64,000 bases of DNA from Incurvaria masculella (GCA_946894095.1 OX335665.1:7450001-7514000), one strand, 5' to 3'; counted from the stretch's first letter, positions 36,507 through 47,658 are shown. Notes: generated from the sequence alone by a model not told the origin. A program made the numbers and translations.

Positions 36507-36887
36507 TTTTTTTTTATGTGACTGGACATGGATGGCTAATACCACACCTGTCATGGTATTAGCCCAAGACACCACATGGGAACTAGGTGCCATGCCAGGA
36601 CCTTCCTTATATTGCACGGCTACATTGAACTGGATGGAAAACGCGGAAAATTTTCATTGCCGCTTCGACCATCGTTCATCCAATGCGATGGTACCAACCC
36701 GGGCGGGATAAACCCTACCACCTAGTAAGTACGGAAGGGGACCTACAGTTTAACGTGGAATCCGAACCACGGCCAGCTTCTCTCAGCGGTCGAATGGTCA
36801 CCCATCCAAGACCAGACCGGACCCAGCGTTGCTTAACTTCGGAGAACGATCGCCGAAGTGTCGCGCCACTGGGCTATTGAGGCTGAC
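36507..36887 (-). mobile_element. 5S-headed SINE, full length
   Basis: Starts with a T run and ATGTGACTGGACATGGATGG, ends CACTGGGCTATTGAGGCTGAC; the head contains TTGCTTAACTTCGGAGAACG, the reverse of the 5S-like box. Confidence 0.92.
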
Positions 36888-36940
36888 GAATGAATATGTT
36901 CCATCCATCTGAGCATCGTCACAATACAATAAAATTCCAG

Positions 36941-37051
36941 ACCAGCGCATCGACAGAGAATCTGATACGCATCCTGGAAGGTGCCAAGAAGGAGGCCGGC
37001 TCCGCTGGTGATGATGATGGCATATGGATCGTAGAAAGCAAGTCAGCAGCG
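36941..37051 (+). CDS. Zinc-finger protein, exon 7 (linker)
   Basis: Acceptor AAAATTCCAG, donor GCG|GTACGT, phase 0 to phase 0 (37 codons). It encodes TSASTENLIRILEGAKKEAG and then DDDGIWIVESKSAA. No finger. A 5S-headed SINE in opposite orientation ends 53 bases upstream. Confidence 0.78.
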
Positions 37052-38302
37052 GTACGTAAATTGATAAAATAAGTAAATGTGTCCGGCAACATTTTTGAAA
37101 AAATAAATCTTTGCAGTCAATGTCCGCAAGAAGGCATTGACACAATTAACAGAAGGAATTAGCATGGGCGGAGAGACTGAAGGAGAACTGGTGACGGAAT
37201 TGGAAGACGCACTGGCCCCGAAATGTTTGCTTGCTCGTTTGTGTCCAGCCTTGCAATACGCTTAAAAGTAGATCTTATTTACAGCTTTGTTTCTCTAGTT
37301 AATGCTCCCTTGCTTCACGGTTGATTCTGCTAAATGGTGGTGTAAGTTCTATCTGAATGGTGATATTACAACCTGTTCTTAAATCAGCTTTAATCTATAC
37401 TAACCTGATTATTAGTCAGCCCTGCAACACGCCACTCTATGCTAGAATTTATTCCTAACCTTCAGTAAAACAGTCCTACTGAATAAACTGTGGAACTTCG
37501 TTAATGGCTTTTAATTGCGCGGCATTGTAACAAATACTCTTTCAGCAACTTCTAATAAACCGTTTACCAGTCTATCTCTATGCTAGAATATATAACCTTC
37601 CTTCAGTAATGCAGTTACACTGAATAAACTGTAGAACTCAGTTTCAGAATTTTGGTGACATGCGTTATTTCTACGCGGTAATCTAACAACGTACTTTTAT
37701 CAACTTTTATGTTATAGCCTGTTCATCAGTCTATGTTTCCAAATACATCACTCAATGCTAGAATGTATCAACTACCTTCAGTAATACATTTCCAATGAAT
37801 AAACTGGAATTTCGCGAGATTAGTACCATGAGTTCTATGTGTGTGGAAATGTCCTCCATCCTTTTAACTACTTTTATCGTAACATTTTCTCTAGTTTGTT
37901 TTCAAAGATGGAAAAACTGTATCTTCTTTCTTAATGTCGATCATATAAAATATTGTATCTTCTTTGTGTAACCTGTTTAGCGTCTCATATATTTAAACAC
38001 ACGAATCCTCGGATTCTGCCAAGTTGATAACGGTTTCACTGCATTGTAGATTCCTTCTGTTTTTAGAGCATATTTTTAATCTACATCTCAGACTGTCTCT
38101 GAAGAACTCAATATAATCTAGAATGAATTGTAATTCTTATATGCAGTTTTGAGAATACTAAAACAATTTCTAGAATTGCGCCAGTGAATTCCGTATGACT
38201 AGTTTTAACCGTGTCTGTCAGTAGGAACTTTGACAGAGCAATAAAAGATAAAATAGAAATATTAAAAAGTTACAAACTTCTACATACTAACCTTGTTCTC
38301 AG
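37052..38302 (+). repeat. Intron 7 with old degenerate tandem repeat
   Basis: Three diverged units (near 37430, 37570 and 37745) share CTATGCTAGAAT, CTTCAGTAATACAGT and GAATAAACTG at irregular spacing of 140-180 bp. No gene otherwise. Confidence 0.55.
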
Positions 38303-38376
38303 GATAAAAAGGCAACTGATGAGTCAGAAAAATCCTCCCCAGAGAAATCCAAGATCCATCAATGCAGCTTTTGCAA
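38303..38376 (+). CDS. Zinc-finger protein, exon 8 (start of finger 2)
   Basis: Acceptor TTGTTCTCAG, donor GCAA|GTAAGA; phase 0 in, phase 2 out. It encodes DKKATDESEKSSPEKSKI and HQCSFC, the Cys pair of finger 2. Confidence 0.82.
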
Positions 38377-38391
38377 GTAAGATAATAATTT

Positions 38392-38690
38392 TTAGGGTTC
38401 CATACCCAAAGGGTGAAACGAAACCCTATTACTAAGCCTCCGCTGTCCGTCCGTCCGTCCGTACGTCCGTCTGTCACAGGGCTGTACCTCATGAACCGTA
38501 ATAGGTGGGCAGCTGATTTTTTCACAGAGTGTGTATTTATTTTGCCGCTATAACAACACATAGGTAAAATAAAAAAAAATAAAAAAAATATAGGGGGTGC
38601 CGTAAAAAAAACCTGATTTTTTTGTGTTAAATCTTGCACGATGGTCCGGAACCCTTCGTGTACGAGCCCGACTCGCACTTGGCCGGATTT
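38392..38690 (+). repeat. GGTTCCGTACCC dispersed repeat, full copy
   Basis: GGGTTCCATACCCAAAGGG to ACTCGCACTTGGCCGG; starts 15 bases after the exon 8 donor. Confidence 0.87.
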
Positions 38691-39552
38691 TCCGAACTAC
38701 CTAATCCCAATGACGAAAAGAGAATGCCCATTGCCCCCCATACCTTTTGGACCCCTCACATTGTATAGTGTCTATCTTTCAAACCAGTCTTATAATTTAG
38801 AAAATAATATAAAATGTCGAATTTATGCATTTTGAAGACCAAATTCATTGCCATTTTAAAGTTATTGACAAAATGCGGTTTTGAGGTTATGAATGTTTTA
38901 AAGACACCAGAGATTTTGCTCTACGCTGAGCTGTAGAGCAAAATTCTCCAGTCCAAACGCAATAAAAATTAACAGAGTTCAATGTATCTTTGAAATTTCA
39001 TAAGCAACAATCCTTCACATTGGTCCTAGGGATAATTTTATATACGTATTTTATAGAGGTAAATAATGTACCTATCACCTCCATGACGTATTTACGTCTT
39101 TTTTTCTCCCTTACCGGACGAAATGGCATGGAGCAGGCGACCCGAACACGTCTAGTGACAACTGACTGTGCGAGGTTATGTTGTTGTCTTATTACTATTG
39201 ATAGTAGGAAAATAATTGATTGTGAATGATTCCTTTTAATAATTTAACGTTAAACCGGCCGTAAAAATAGGGATGCAGATTAACAATGTGAATAAGACAA
39301 GGACGGAACATAAAATGTGTAACATACGTAAAATGTACACGAGCATTTGCTGTCGGCGCTGCCCAATATTTTATTCAAAGATACAGCATACAGCCAAGTT
39401 TACGAAGGGAATATTTATTTCAACCTGGATAAAAGATAAATCACCATAATCATTTATGAAAAAAAAAAACAGAAATGTATAACAATGATAAATAACAATA
39501 GCCTATTTAACGAGATTGGAAGCATCCTTCAATTGATCGAATGTCCCGACAG
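38691..39552. other. Intron 8 remainder, nothing recognised
   Basis: AT-rich; 79-codon frame at 38990 without recognisable features. Confidence 0.4.
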
Positions 39553-39691
39553 CAAGCGATTCATCTCTAAGGAGACACTGGATACGCACGAGTCACGCCG
39601 CTGCCACGCCAAGAAGGGCAAGGCGCACGCGCCCGGTCCCGTGTGTATAACCGAGGATGTCTACATGCCGAGCGAGGCGGACTTCCTGAAG
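39553..39691 (+). CDS. Zinc-finger protein, exon 9 (rest of finger 2; source of a 134 bp array)
   Basis: Acceptor TCCCGACAG, donor AAG|GTGAGT; phase 2 in, phase 0 out. With exon 8 it completes finger 2 (CSFCNKRF...LDTH-x5-H). The rest, AKKGKAHAPGPVCITEDVYM and PSEADFLK, is a linker. The last 108 bases (36 codons) plus 26 intron bases form a 134-bp unit that is repeated 15 more times just downstream. Confidence 0.85.
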
Positions 39692-41706
39692 GTGAGTCGT
39701 GTCGGAATAAACACTAGACGCACAAGTCACGCCGCTGCCACGCCAAGAAGGGCAAGGCGCACGCGCCCGGCCCCGTGTGTATAACCGAGGATGTCTACAT
39801 GCCGAGCGAGGCGGACTTCCTGAAGGTGAGTCGTGTCGGAATAAACACTAGACGCACGATTCACGCCGCTGCCACGCCAAGAAGGGCAAGGCGCACGCGC
39901 CCGGCCCCGTGTGTATAACCGAGGATGTCTACATGCCGAGCGAGGCGGACTTCCTGAAGGTGAGTCGTGTCAGAATAAACATTAGACGCACGATTCACGC
40001 CGCTGCCACGCCAAGAAGGGCAAGGCGCACGCGCCCGGCCCCGTGTGTATAACCGAGGATGTCTACATGCCGAGCGAGGCGGACTTCCTGAAGGTGAGTC
40101 GTGTCGGAATAAACACTAGACGCACGAGTCACGCCGCTGCCAAGCCAAGAAGGGCAAGGCGCACGCGCCCGGCCCCGTGTGTATAACCGAGGATGTCTAT
40201 ATGCCGCGCGAGGCGGACTTCCTGAAGGTGAGTCGTGTCGGAATAAACACTAGACGCACGAGTCACACCGCTGCCAAGCCAAGAAGGGCAAGGCGCACGC
40301 GCCCGGCCCCGTGTGTATAACCGAGGATGTCTACATGCCGAGCGAGGCGGACTTCCTGAAGGTGAGTCGTGTCGGAATAAACACTAGACGCACGAGTCAC
40401 GCCGCTGCCACGCCAAGAAGGGCAAGGCGCACGCGCCCGGCCCCGTGTGTATAACCGAGGATGTCTACATGCCGAGCGAGGCGGACTTCCTGAAGGTGAG
40501 TCGTGTCGGAATAAACACTAGACGCACGAGTCACGCCGCTGCCAAGCCAAGAAGGGCAAGGCGCACGCGCCCGGCCCCGTGTGTATAACCGAGGATGTCT
40601 ACATGCCGAGCGAGGCGGACTTCCTGAAGGTGAGTCGTGTCGGAATAAACACTAGACGCACGAGTCACGCCGCTGCCAAGCCAAGAAGGGCAAGGCGCAC
40701 GCGCCCGGCCCCGTGTGTATAACCGAGGATGTCTACATGCCGAGCGAGGCGGACTTCCTGAAGGTGAGTCATGTCGGAATAAACACTAGACGCACGATTC
40801 ACGCCGCTGCCACGCCAAGAAGGGCAAGGCGCACGCGCCCGGCCCCGTGTGTATAACCGAGGATGTCTACATGCCGAGCGAGGCGGACTTCCTGAAGGTG
40901 AGTCGTGTCGGAATAAACACTAGACGCACGAGTCACGCCGCTGCCAAACCAAGAAGGGCAAGGCGCACGCGCCCGGCCCCGTGTGTATAACCGAGGATGT
41001 CTACATGCCGAGCGAGGCGGACTTCCCAGAAGGTGAGTCGTGTCGGAATAAACACTAGACGCACGAGTCACGCCGCTGCCAAGCCAAGAAGGGCAAGGCG
41101 CACGCGCCCGGCCCCGTGTGTATAACCGAGGATGTCTACATGCCGAGCGAGGCGGACTTCCTGAAGGTGAGTCGTGTCGGAATAAACACTAGACGCACGA
41201 GTCACGCCGCTGCCAAGCCAAGAAGGGCAAGGCGCACGCGCCCGGCCCCGTGTGTATAACCGAGGATGTCTACATGCCGAGCGAGGCGGACTTCCTGAAG
41301 GTGAGTCGTGTCGGAATAAACACTAGACGCACGAGTCACGCCGCTGCCACGCCAAGAAGGACAAGGCGCACGCGCCCGGCCCCGTGTGTATAACCGAGGA
41401 TGTCTACATGCCGAGCGAGGCGGACTTCCTGAAGGTGAGTCGTGTCGGAATAAACACTAGACGCACGATTCACGCCGCTGCCACGCCAAGAAGGGCAAGG
41501 CGCACGCGCCCGGCCCCGTGTGTATAACCGAGGATGTCTACATGCCGAGCGAGGCGGACTTCCTGAAGGTGAGTCGTGTCGGAATAAACACTAGACGCAC
41601 GAGTCACGCCGCCGCTGCCACGCCAAGAGGGGCAAGGCGCACGCGCCCGACCCCGTATGTATAACCGATGATGTCTACATGCCGAGCGAGGCGGACTTCC
41701 TGAAGG
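39584..41706 (+). repeat. 134-bp tandem array, 16 units, made from exon 9 and its splice donor
   Basis: Units start at 39584, 39718, 39852, 39986, 40120, 40254, 40388, 40522, 40656, 40790, 40924, 41059, 41193, 41327, 41461 and 41595. Each is 108 bases of exon 9 followed by GTGAGTCGTGTCGG and the rest of a 26-base intron start ending in CACTAG. Unit 1 is the functional exon end. The other 15 keep the donor but lack a polypyrimidine tract or usable acceptor (the gap between exon copies is only 26 bases). They differ by few substitutions (e.g. GAGTCAC/GATTCAC, CCACGCC/CCAAGCC), so the array is young or homogenised. The last unit has a 3-base insertion. Reading through a donor reaches a stop within the second unit. 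Confidence 0.95.
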
Positions 41707-42208
41707 TGAGTCATGTCGGAGTTTATATCATGCATTCAGCTTGCCAATTCAACCTTGAATTTCCATCGCGAGAAGGCGGGAGAAGCAGGCCACCAAAAGA
41801 GGCGCCCTTACTGCCTTGTAGTAGGTGTATCTCGCGACATAGATATGAAAACACAGTTCCCCCTTGGCCGCCACTGGACACGGGAGCTCACCGAATGATT
41901 GGCTCGAAACGTCGTGCTCCGCACAAATAATGCCATGAGTAGAAAGCCGTTTAATCTTTTAAAAAAATATTCTACCAATTAAGGTTAAAATAAATTTTAT
42001 AAGCGCACCATATTTGGTATTAATTTCGAGTTCACTAAAAGAGACGCGGTGACATACATGGAGGTTAATGGTGACATAGACGTTTCACGATAAAACTAAC
42101 GGCCGTGTCCCCCGACACAGCCCCGCCATTTTTTTTTATTGTTTGTTCAATTTGAACGCCCAAAGCAAGCACTTGGGTAACATTTTCATGATTTCGTTCA
42201 ATTTTCAG

Positions 42209-42274
42209 AGAGCAAAAGGTAGAAAGATTCAAGATGAACAATGGCTGGACGAAGACGACGGCACGCTACGACCA
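42209..42274 (+). CDS. Zinc-finger protein, exon 10 (acidic linker)
   Basis: Acceptor TTCAATTTTCAG, donor CCA|GTTAGT, 22 codons, phase 0 to 0. It encodes RAKGRKIQDEQWLDEDDGTL followed by RP. Between the 134-bp array and this exon (41707-42208) I see no gene. Confidence 0.78.
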
Positions 42275-42639
42275 GTTAGTGCCATTCTGTGTATTTCAAG
42301 TTTCACTTTTTTTTTGTATCGAAAGTATTTCAGTTTTGTCAGATTTGTAACTTTCGTTCTTCATTTGCTCTGTCTATCAACACTATCTCAAAAAAAATAT
42401 TAGAGTGATTATTTTTATTTTTAAAATTATTTTTATTAAGTTAAGTTAGTTTTGTTTTGTTTGGCTTTGACAGTTTTTTTCTCATATCATTTGTTATTTT
42501 CATTCTTTTTTTTTCTTATCTTGAGTTTGTTTACGTAGTACCTAATATGTTTTGTTTGTATTTCCTCATATTCTCACAACATTGTATCACTGTTTAATCG
42601 TGTTCGTTTGTTTATATTTTGTTCAATGAAATCTTGTTT

Positions 42640-42870
42640 GTGACATGTATGTATGTATGATCGACCGTGAAGCAAGGACACAATAATTGAAGAAAGATCC
42701 CTGTAAAAAGAACTAATTTACGAATATACTGCAATGCTGGACCTGAACCAGCAAAACATACCATTCGCGGGTATGGCGTCCTTGCTTCACGGTCGATTAT
42801 ACATACATACATGTCACATTCCTTGGAATAAGCGACGTACCTGCTTAGTACGAAAAAGTATATTTACTGA
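42640..42870. mobile_element. tRNA-derived SINE (second family), rearranged copy
   Basis: GACCGTGAAGCAAGGACAC at 42664 is mirrored by GTCCTTGCTTCACGGTCGAT at 42778; between them GCTGGACCTGAACCAGC is the reversed box B. Looks like a foldback or head-to-head pair of fragments. Confidence 0.65.
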
Positions 42871-43168
42871 AATCTTGTTTGTTTTAACTATTATCTGTAT
42901 TGTTAAATTTGTATGTCTTCTGTAACTTTATAATTCCTGAATAAATAAAAAAAAATAATGAAGACAAATTATTTAACTTGTTTTTTATGTTAACAGTAAT
43001 TTTAGTTTTAGGTTTGTCTTATCCTTGTTTTTTATATTTAGTTTTAATGTCATATTTTTCTTCTACGATTTTTTTTTCATTTTACTATTTTAACGGAATT
43101 ATTGATCGTTAGTCATGGCTGTAAATAGTTTTCTGAAATACTGTTTGGTTGCTTAATAAATAAAAAAA

Positions 43169-43202
43169 AAATGACATCCATGTTCTGTTACATAAAAAAA
43201 AT
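43169..43202 (+). mobile_element. SINE 3' tail fragment next to exon 11
   Basis: GACATCCATGTTCTGTTACA and TAAAAAAAA match the last 30 bases of the 5S-headed SINE family; exon 11 starts 4 bases on. Confidence 0.65.
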
Positions 43203-43206
43203 GCAG

Positions 43207-43316
43207 AGGTATCGCGGAAGGAAGAGAGGCATCAAGGCGACGTCGGACCCGAGCCTGTTGACGTGTGACGACTGTGGCGCCACCTTCACCTCCAAAGTTC
43301 GGCTCAAGTTCCACAT
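43207..43316 (+). CDS. Zinc-finger protein, exon 11 (most of finger 3)
   Basis: Donor CACAT|GTGAGC, phase 0 in and phase 2 out. It encodes RYRGRKRGIKATSDPSLL and then TCDDCGATF...LKFH, finger 3 up to its first His. The acceptor AAAAAAAATGCAG lies in a SINE-like tail and has almost no pyrimidine tract. A 107-bp minisatellite starts 20 bases after the donor. Confidence 0.86.
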
Positions 43317-43336
43317 GTGAGCACCCACGCCATCAT

Positions 43337-43979
43337 ACAGTCCGGGGGGATAACCGTGGTAACTGACTCGCCAGGTGAATGGCAGGCGATCAGGCAAAAG
43401 AGTGATTAAATGTGACGTTTAGCATATTTAGTAATGTCATAATACAGTCCAGGGGGATAACCGTGGTAACCGACTCGCCAGGTGAATGGCAGGCGATCAG
43501 GCAAAAGAGTGATTAAATGTGACATTTAGCATATTTAGTAATATCATAATACAGTCCAGGGGGATAACCGTGGTAACTGACTCGCCAGGTGAATAGCAGG
43601 TGATCAGGCAAAAGAGTGATGAAATCTGACGTTTAGCATATTTAGTAATGTCATAATACAGTCCAGGGGGATAACCGTGGTAACTGACTCGCCAGGTGAA
43701 TAGCAGGTGATCAGGCAAAGGAGTGATGAAATCTGACGTTTAGCATATTTAGTAATGTCATAATACAGTCCAGGGGGATAACCGTGGTAACTGACTCGCC
43801 AGGTGAATAGCAGGTGATCAGGCAAAAGAGTGATGAAATCTGACGTTTAGCATATTTAGTAATGTCATAATACAGTCCAGGGGGATAACCGTGGTAACTG
43901 ACTCGCAGGTGAATAGCAGAGTTTCAGGCAAAAGAGTGATGAAATCTGACGTTTAGCATATTTAGTAATGTCATAATAC
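43337..43979 (+). repeat. 107-bp minisatellite, about 6 units, derived from a MITE arm
   Basis: Units start at 43337, 43444, 43551, 43658, 43765 and 43872. Each contains GGATAACCGTGGTAACTGA, CTCGCCAGGTGAATAGCAGG and a GACGTTTAGC stretch, which match the terminal arm of the GGTTACCATGGTAA inverted-repeat element seen at 52166 and 58748. So one arm of a MITE appears to have been amplified in tandem inside intron 11. Confidence 0.9.
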
Positions 43980-44062
43980 CAGCGAACATAAGCCGATTTC
44001 GGCTCTTCTTTAATCTATGCTACGACAAAATAAACAAAATGTAGAACAAACATAAGATTTAA

Positions 44063-44596
44063 GGTGGGCCTTCCCGCTCAACTCCACATACAAACGTGGA
44101 AAGTAGATCATGCCCATATGTATTGTCAGAGATCTAAAATTTTGCTCAAAATAGCTTTATTTCATCGAACTAGATGACTGTTGGCATTGTAAAATTGTGT
44201 TTGGTTTCTAGGTTATGAGGTCCGAAATTTCGAATTTTTCGCGCGTTTTATGCAATAAGTTTGAAGGAGGATTACTCAACGATAAAACAAAAAAAACCTT
44301 AACAAGATTTGTCATCAGACATAGGTTGTTTCATGAAGATTTATAATCAATTTAGTTTTTGTTTGATTTTTTACTACAGCGGTCGTGGTTTACTTTTAGC
44401 TATAAGTCGTTTGTAATCAAAATTTTCGTAAATCTTACTAAATCAAACGCTATGCGCATTGTCTGATTTGTGGACATGTTGGATTTTCCTTATCACGGAG
44501 CCTGTCTTTTTCTTTGAAACAGAGAAGGTCCCAGAGCGCAATAGCACGGTTTTGTACCGTGCCCGCGAATGAGTTAGTCCCGCCGGGAAAGGCCTT
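44063..44596. mobile_element. TTAA-type MITE (GGTGGCCC family), older copy
   Basis: TTAA at 44059; reads in reverse orientation to the 15-kb copies, ending GTTAGTCCCGCCGGG; the right TTAA is lost. Confidence 0.8.
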
Positions 44597-45120
44597 TTTG
44601 TACTAAGTATACTCATTCTTGAGTATTGACATATTTTTCTTGACACGTTTCTGAAACAACGTTAACACATGAATGTATATTGATTTTTTTCCTGAGACTC
44701 AAAAGCACCATTTAACTTTGTCTGTGATGGCGACTAAACAAGTAGGATTGTTGAAATTGTCTCGAAGAATTGTACCGTCTAGATCCGAACACCAATGCAG
44801 AGCGTAAGTCATCATACCTGTTATCCTTACTATTATATTTAAACTGCGTTCCTAAATGCGTATATTGCAGAGATTGCAGCAATTTACGCGTACACGACCG
44901 TTCCGAATTGCTTATATTCACTCCCGTAAACGTCATTTTGACATAAGGGACGTGACTCTACACCACACACAGATCGTACAAAGCGCGCACTGTTGAGAGC
45001 ATGTGCGCCGTGTACGCTGTCGAATGGCTGTCATCGAGCCGTCATCAAGCGTGTTTATCTGTAGTTCTCTGATCGTGTGCGCTTGTATTTTGACATAAAG
45101 GAGGCCTATTTTCTTTCCAG
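44597..45120. other. Intron 11 end, nothing recognised
   Basis: No repeat family or extra exon seen before the exon 12 acceptor. Confidence 0.4.
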
Positions 45121-45303
45121 TCAGTTCCACAGTCAGTGCAAGTTGCGTACCTCCGACTTGCGGTACTCATGCGGGCGTTGCGTTGGCGACGACAGCACAT
45201 TTACCACCGAGGCAGAGCTTTTCGACCATCTCCACTTCTCGCACGGCAAGCGCAGCCGTTGGATCTGTCCCGTCAGCGGTTGCCACAAGACCTTCTTCCT
45301 CAG
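45121..45303 (+). CDS. Zinc-finger protein, exon 12 (end of finger 3, finger 4, start of finger 5)
   Basis: Acceptor CTATTTTCTTTCCAG, donor CTCAG|GTGAGT, phase 2 to 2. It supplies the last His of finger 3 (FHIQFH across the junction), finger 4 (YSCGRCVGDDSTF...DHLHFSH, with a two-residue longer Cys-to-Phe loop), and the start of finger 5 (WICPVSGCHKTFFLR, C-x4-C type). Its last 99 bases are duplicated in decaying copies downstream. Confidence 0.9.
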
Positions 45304-45790
45304 GTGAGTGTAGACAGCTGCACTGGGCCTACGGTTGCGTTTGGTAGGGCTATGGCCACCGAGGCAGAGCTTTTCGACCACCTCCACTTCTCGCACGGCA
45401 AGCGCAGCCGTTGGATCTGTCCCGTCAGCGGTTGTCACAAGACCTTCTTCCTCAGGTGAGTGTAGACAGTTGTGCTGGGCCTAAGGTTGCGTCCGGTAGA
45501 GCTATGGCCACCTAGGCAGAGCTTTTCGACCATCTCCACTTCTCGCACGGCAAGCGCAGCCGTTGGATCTGTGCCTTCTGCGGTTGAAATAAAACCTTTC
45601 TCAGCTGATTGTAGACAGTTCAGTTGGAGCTAACGTAGGATCAAATAGAACTATGCCCATGGAGGTAGAGGTTCGGAGAGCCGATGATTCTATCACGTCA
45701 GCAGTGTCGAAAAGACCTGCTTCCTTTGGTGAGTGAAGACAGTCGTTCTGAACCTACGGTGCAGTTGAGAGTACCATCGCCACTGCAGCC
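45304..45790 (+). repeat. Decaying tandem copies of the exon 12 end (151-152 bp period)
   Basis: After the real exon end there are three more copies. Copy 2 (exonic part 45356-45454) keeps an open frame and the donor CTCAG|GTGAGT. Copy 3 (from 45508) has a TAG near its start, a frame break and a lost donor. Copy 4 (from about 45655) is barely recognisable. No copy has its own acceptor with a pyrimidine tract. Decay increases with distance from the real exon. Confidence 0.88.
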
Positions 45791-46331
45791 TATAAAATAC
45801 ATCGAGTCAAGTGGTCGTCTTTTGTTGACGAGCGCTGTAACCAGATTAATCTTATCCATCAGGGGAGCTATCCGTGTTTGTCATCCCGGTGTCACAAATA
45901 TGAGGGTCAAAATGTTCTCGGCATCCACTTTTCGGCCTCAAAAAAGTGGCTGCTTGCGGGCGACCGTCTATCTTTATGAAGCTGCTCAGACGAGCCACGA
46001 GCTTCGTCTGAGTAGCCGTAAGACACTCGATGCTCCTGGTACTGATGGCACTTGGCGACGTTTCACTTCACGTTTGCACTCTGATTAACGATTAGCAAAA
46101 GGCACACGAAACACAATAGCCTGTCTTTGCTGGCGAAAGGCAACAAACCAATTTCCAAACTTTGACTAGTTCAACCTAGCACCGAATTCCGAATCGATCT
46201 GTCACACACTAACAGACCGATGCCAAAGACAACTGTGTTCTTTCATTAAGGGGGTAGGCAAAGAACCTTTCTATACAATCGTCCGGCAAACTGAACATTC
46301 AACCTGTTACAACCTGTTTGTTCGACGGCAG

Positions 46332-46452
46332 AGCGATGCTGACAAAGCACAGCCGTGCGCACACGGACACACGCCGCTACGTCTGCGGCGTGTGCGACAA
46401 GCGGTTCCTCGACAAGCAGACCCTCGACGAGCACAGCGTCACGCACCTGAAG
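46332..46452 (+). CDS. Zinc-finger protein, exon 13 (end of finger 5, finger 6)
   Basis: Acceptor TTCGACGGCAG, donor AAG|GTAGAA, phase 2 in, phase 0 out. It encodes RAMLTKHSRAH, finishing finger 5, then TDTRRYVCGVCDKRF and LDEHSVTHLK, a regular finger 6. The intron before it (45791-46331) has no recognised element. Confidence 0.88.
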
Positions 46453-47275
46453 GTAGAAACTACGAAGATATGTACTCTGGCATAGAATCATCTGTCTGTG
46501 CCTCTGGGCGGACTGGGCTGGCGTGTAGTCTGCCTTGCTTGAAATGACAAGACGGTCGGGGATTACCGGCATCCGAAAGGATGGTACGCTCTAGGATCGG
46601 AGGAGAGCTTTCTCAAATCGAAACTCACGTATGTCTTCATCCCATTAATTTAGGCTAGTTACGCTAAATTACTTTAGGGTTGAGAATTTAGATTGAAATG
46701 GAGAGATGTAGAGGAAATAGCAAACTCTTATAAAAACCTATTTCTGGCGTTCATGAGTCCATCTGTCTTTGACTTTCGTGGTTGAAGACCTTAGTGGAAG
46801 TCTACTTAGAAGGTACTTCATATACATGCCTTTATGTCTGTCTGACCAAAAATAACCGAATTTAGATTCGGGTTGTGACAATATATTGTTGGATATTCTC
46901 TTTAATTACGGAGAGGTGAGCAGTGGGGTAAATTATGAGAGAAGTCTTCGAAAATCCGACTTTATTCGTCGTAGTTTATAGTTAGCGTCGTTTAAAGATT
47001 TGAAATATTTCCGATTACAGTGAAGTCTGATTACCTAGGGCTAAAAATGTTTGAGCTACCGACCCTCTCAGGTTAAGTTCTAGTAATTTGTAACTTTGTA
47101 AATTGTTTCTTCTTTCTTTTTCTTCTTCTGTATGTTTTGTTTAGTCATTTCTAAATGTGGAAAATGTGTTGGCTTAGTTGTCTCTCTACATATTATAACT
47201 ATTTTTTCCCGTATTAAGAAAAAAAATAAGGATAAGTGTCCACCGTTGTGTGTGAAGACCGCCCACCGTCCACAG
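46453..47275. other. Intron 13, nothing recognised
   Basis: AT-rich, no recognisable repeat or ORF. Confidence 0.4.
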
Positions 47276-47431
47276 ATAAAGCCGTTCCAGTGCCACCTCT
47301 GCCTGAAGCAGCTGACGCGGCGCTCGCGGCTGCGCATGCACCTGCGCGCGCACGAGGAGCACCTCGCGCCGCGCCTCGTGCGCGCCTGCCTCGCCTGCCA
47401 GCGCGCCTTCAAGAACTACGCGGAGGCCGAG
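47276..47431 (+). CDS. Zinc-finger protein, exon 14 (finger 7, start of finger 8)
   Basis: Acceptor CGTCCACAG, donor GAG|GTGGGT, 52 codons, phase 0 to 0. It encodes IKPFQCHLCLKQLTRR and LRMHLRAH (finger 7), then RACLACQRAFKNYAEAE, the Cys half of finger 8. Strongly GC-rich. The exon is duplicated in tandem just downstream. Confidence 0.9.
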
Positions 47432-47502
47432 GTGGGTGCGCCGACACGCAGCGTCACCTACCTACACCGCTCTCCCGCACAGGAACACTACACGGGAAAC
47501 AG

Positions 47503-47658
47503 ATAGAGCCGCTCCAATACCACCTCTGCCTGAAGCAGCTGACGCGGTGCTCGCGGCTGCGCATGCACCTGCGCGCGCACGAGGAGCACCTCGCGCCGCA
47601 CCTCGTGCGCGCCTGCCTCGCCTGCCAGCGCGCCTTCAAGAACTACGCGGAGGCCGAG
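47503..47658 (+). CDS. Duplicate of exon 14 (possible alternative exon, broken finger 7)
   Basis: Second copy of exon 14, 227 bp downstream, same 156-base length, acceptor GGGAAACAG and donor GTGGGT, and still fully open. Because it is a multiple of three and phase 0-0, it could replace exon 14 or be added to it. The first zinc Cys of finger 7 is changed (TGC to TAC, Tyr), and an Arg beside the helix is Cys. Finger 7 would not fold normally from this copy. Whether it is spliced is unknown; it may be a recent non-functional duplicate. Confidence 0.5.

Noticed and set aside
39584..41706. CRISPR-like regular array
   Set aside because: Units are contiguous 134-bp tandem copies of a coding exon plus splice donor with no unique spacers, in a eukaryotic gene.
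43497..43825. Two overlapping 73-codon minus-strand frames
   Set aside because: Frames created by the 107-bp minisatellite; identical text in successive units.
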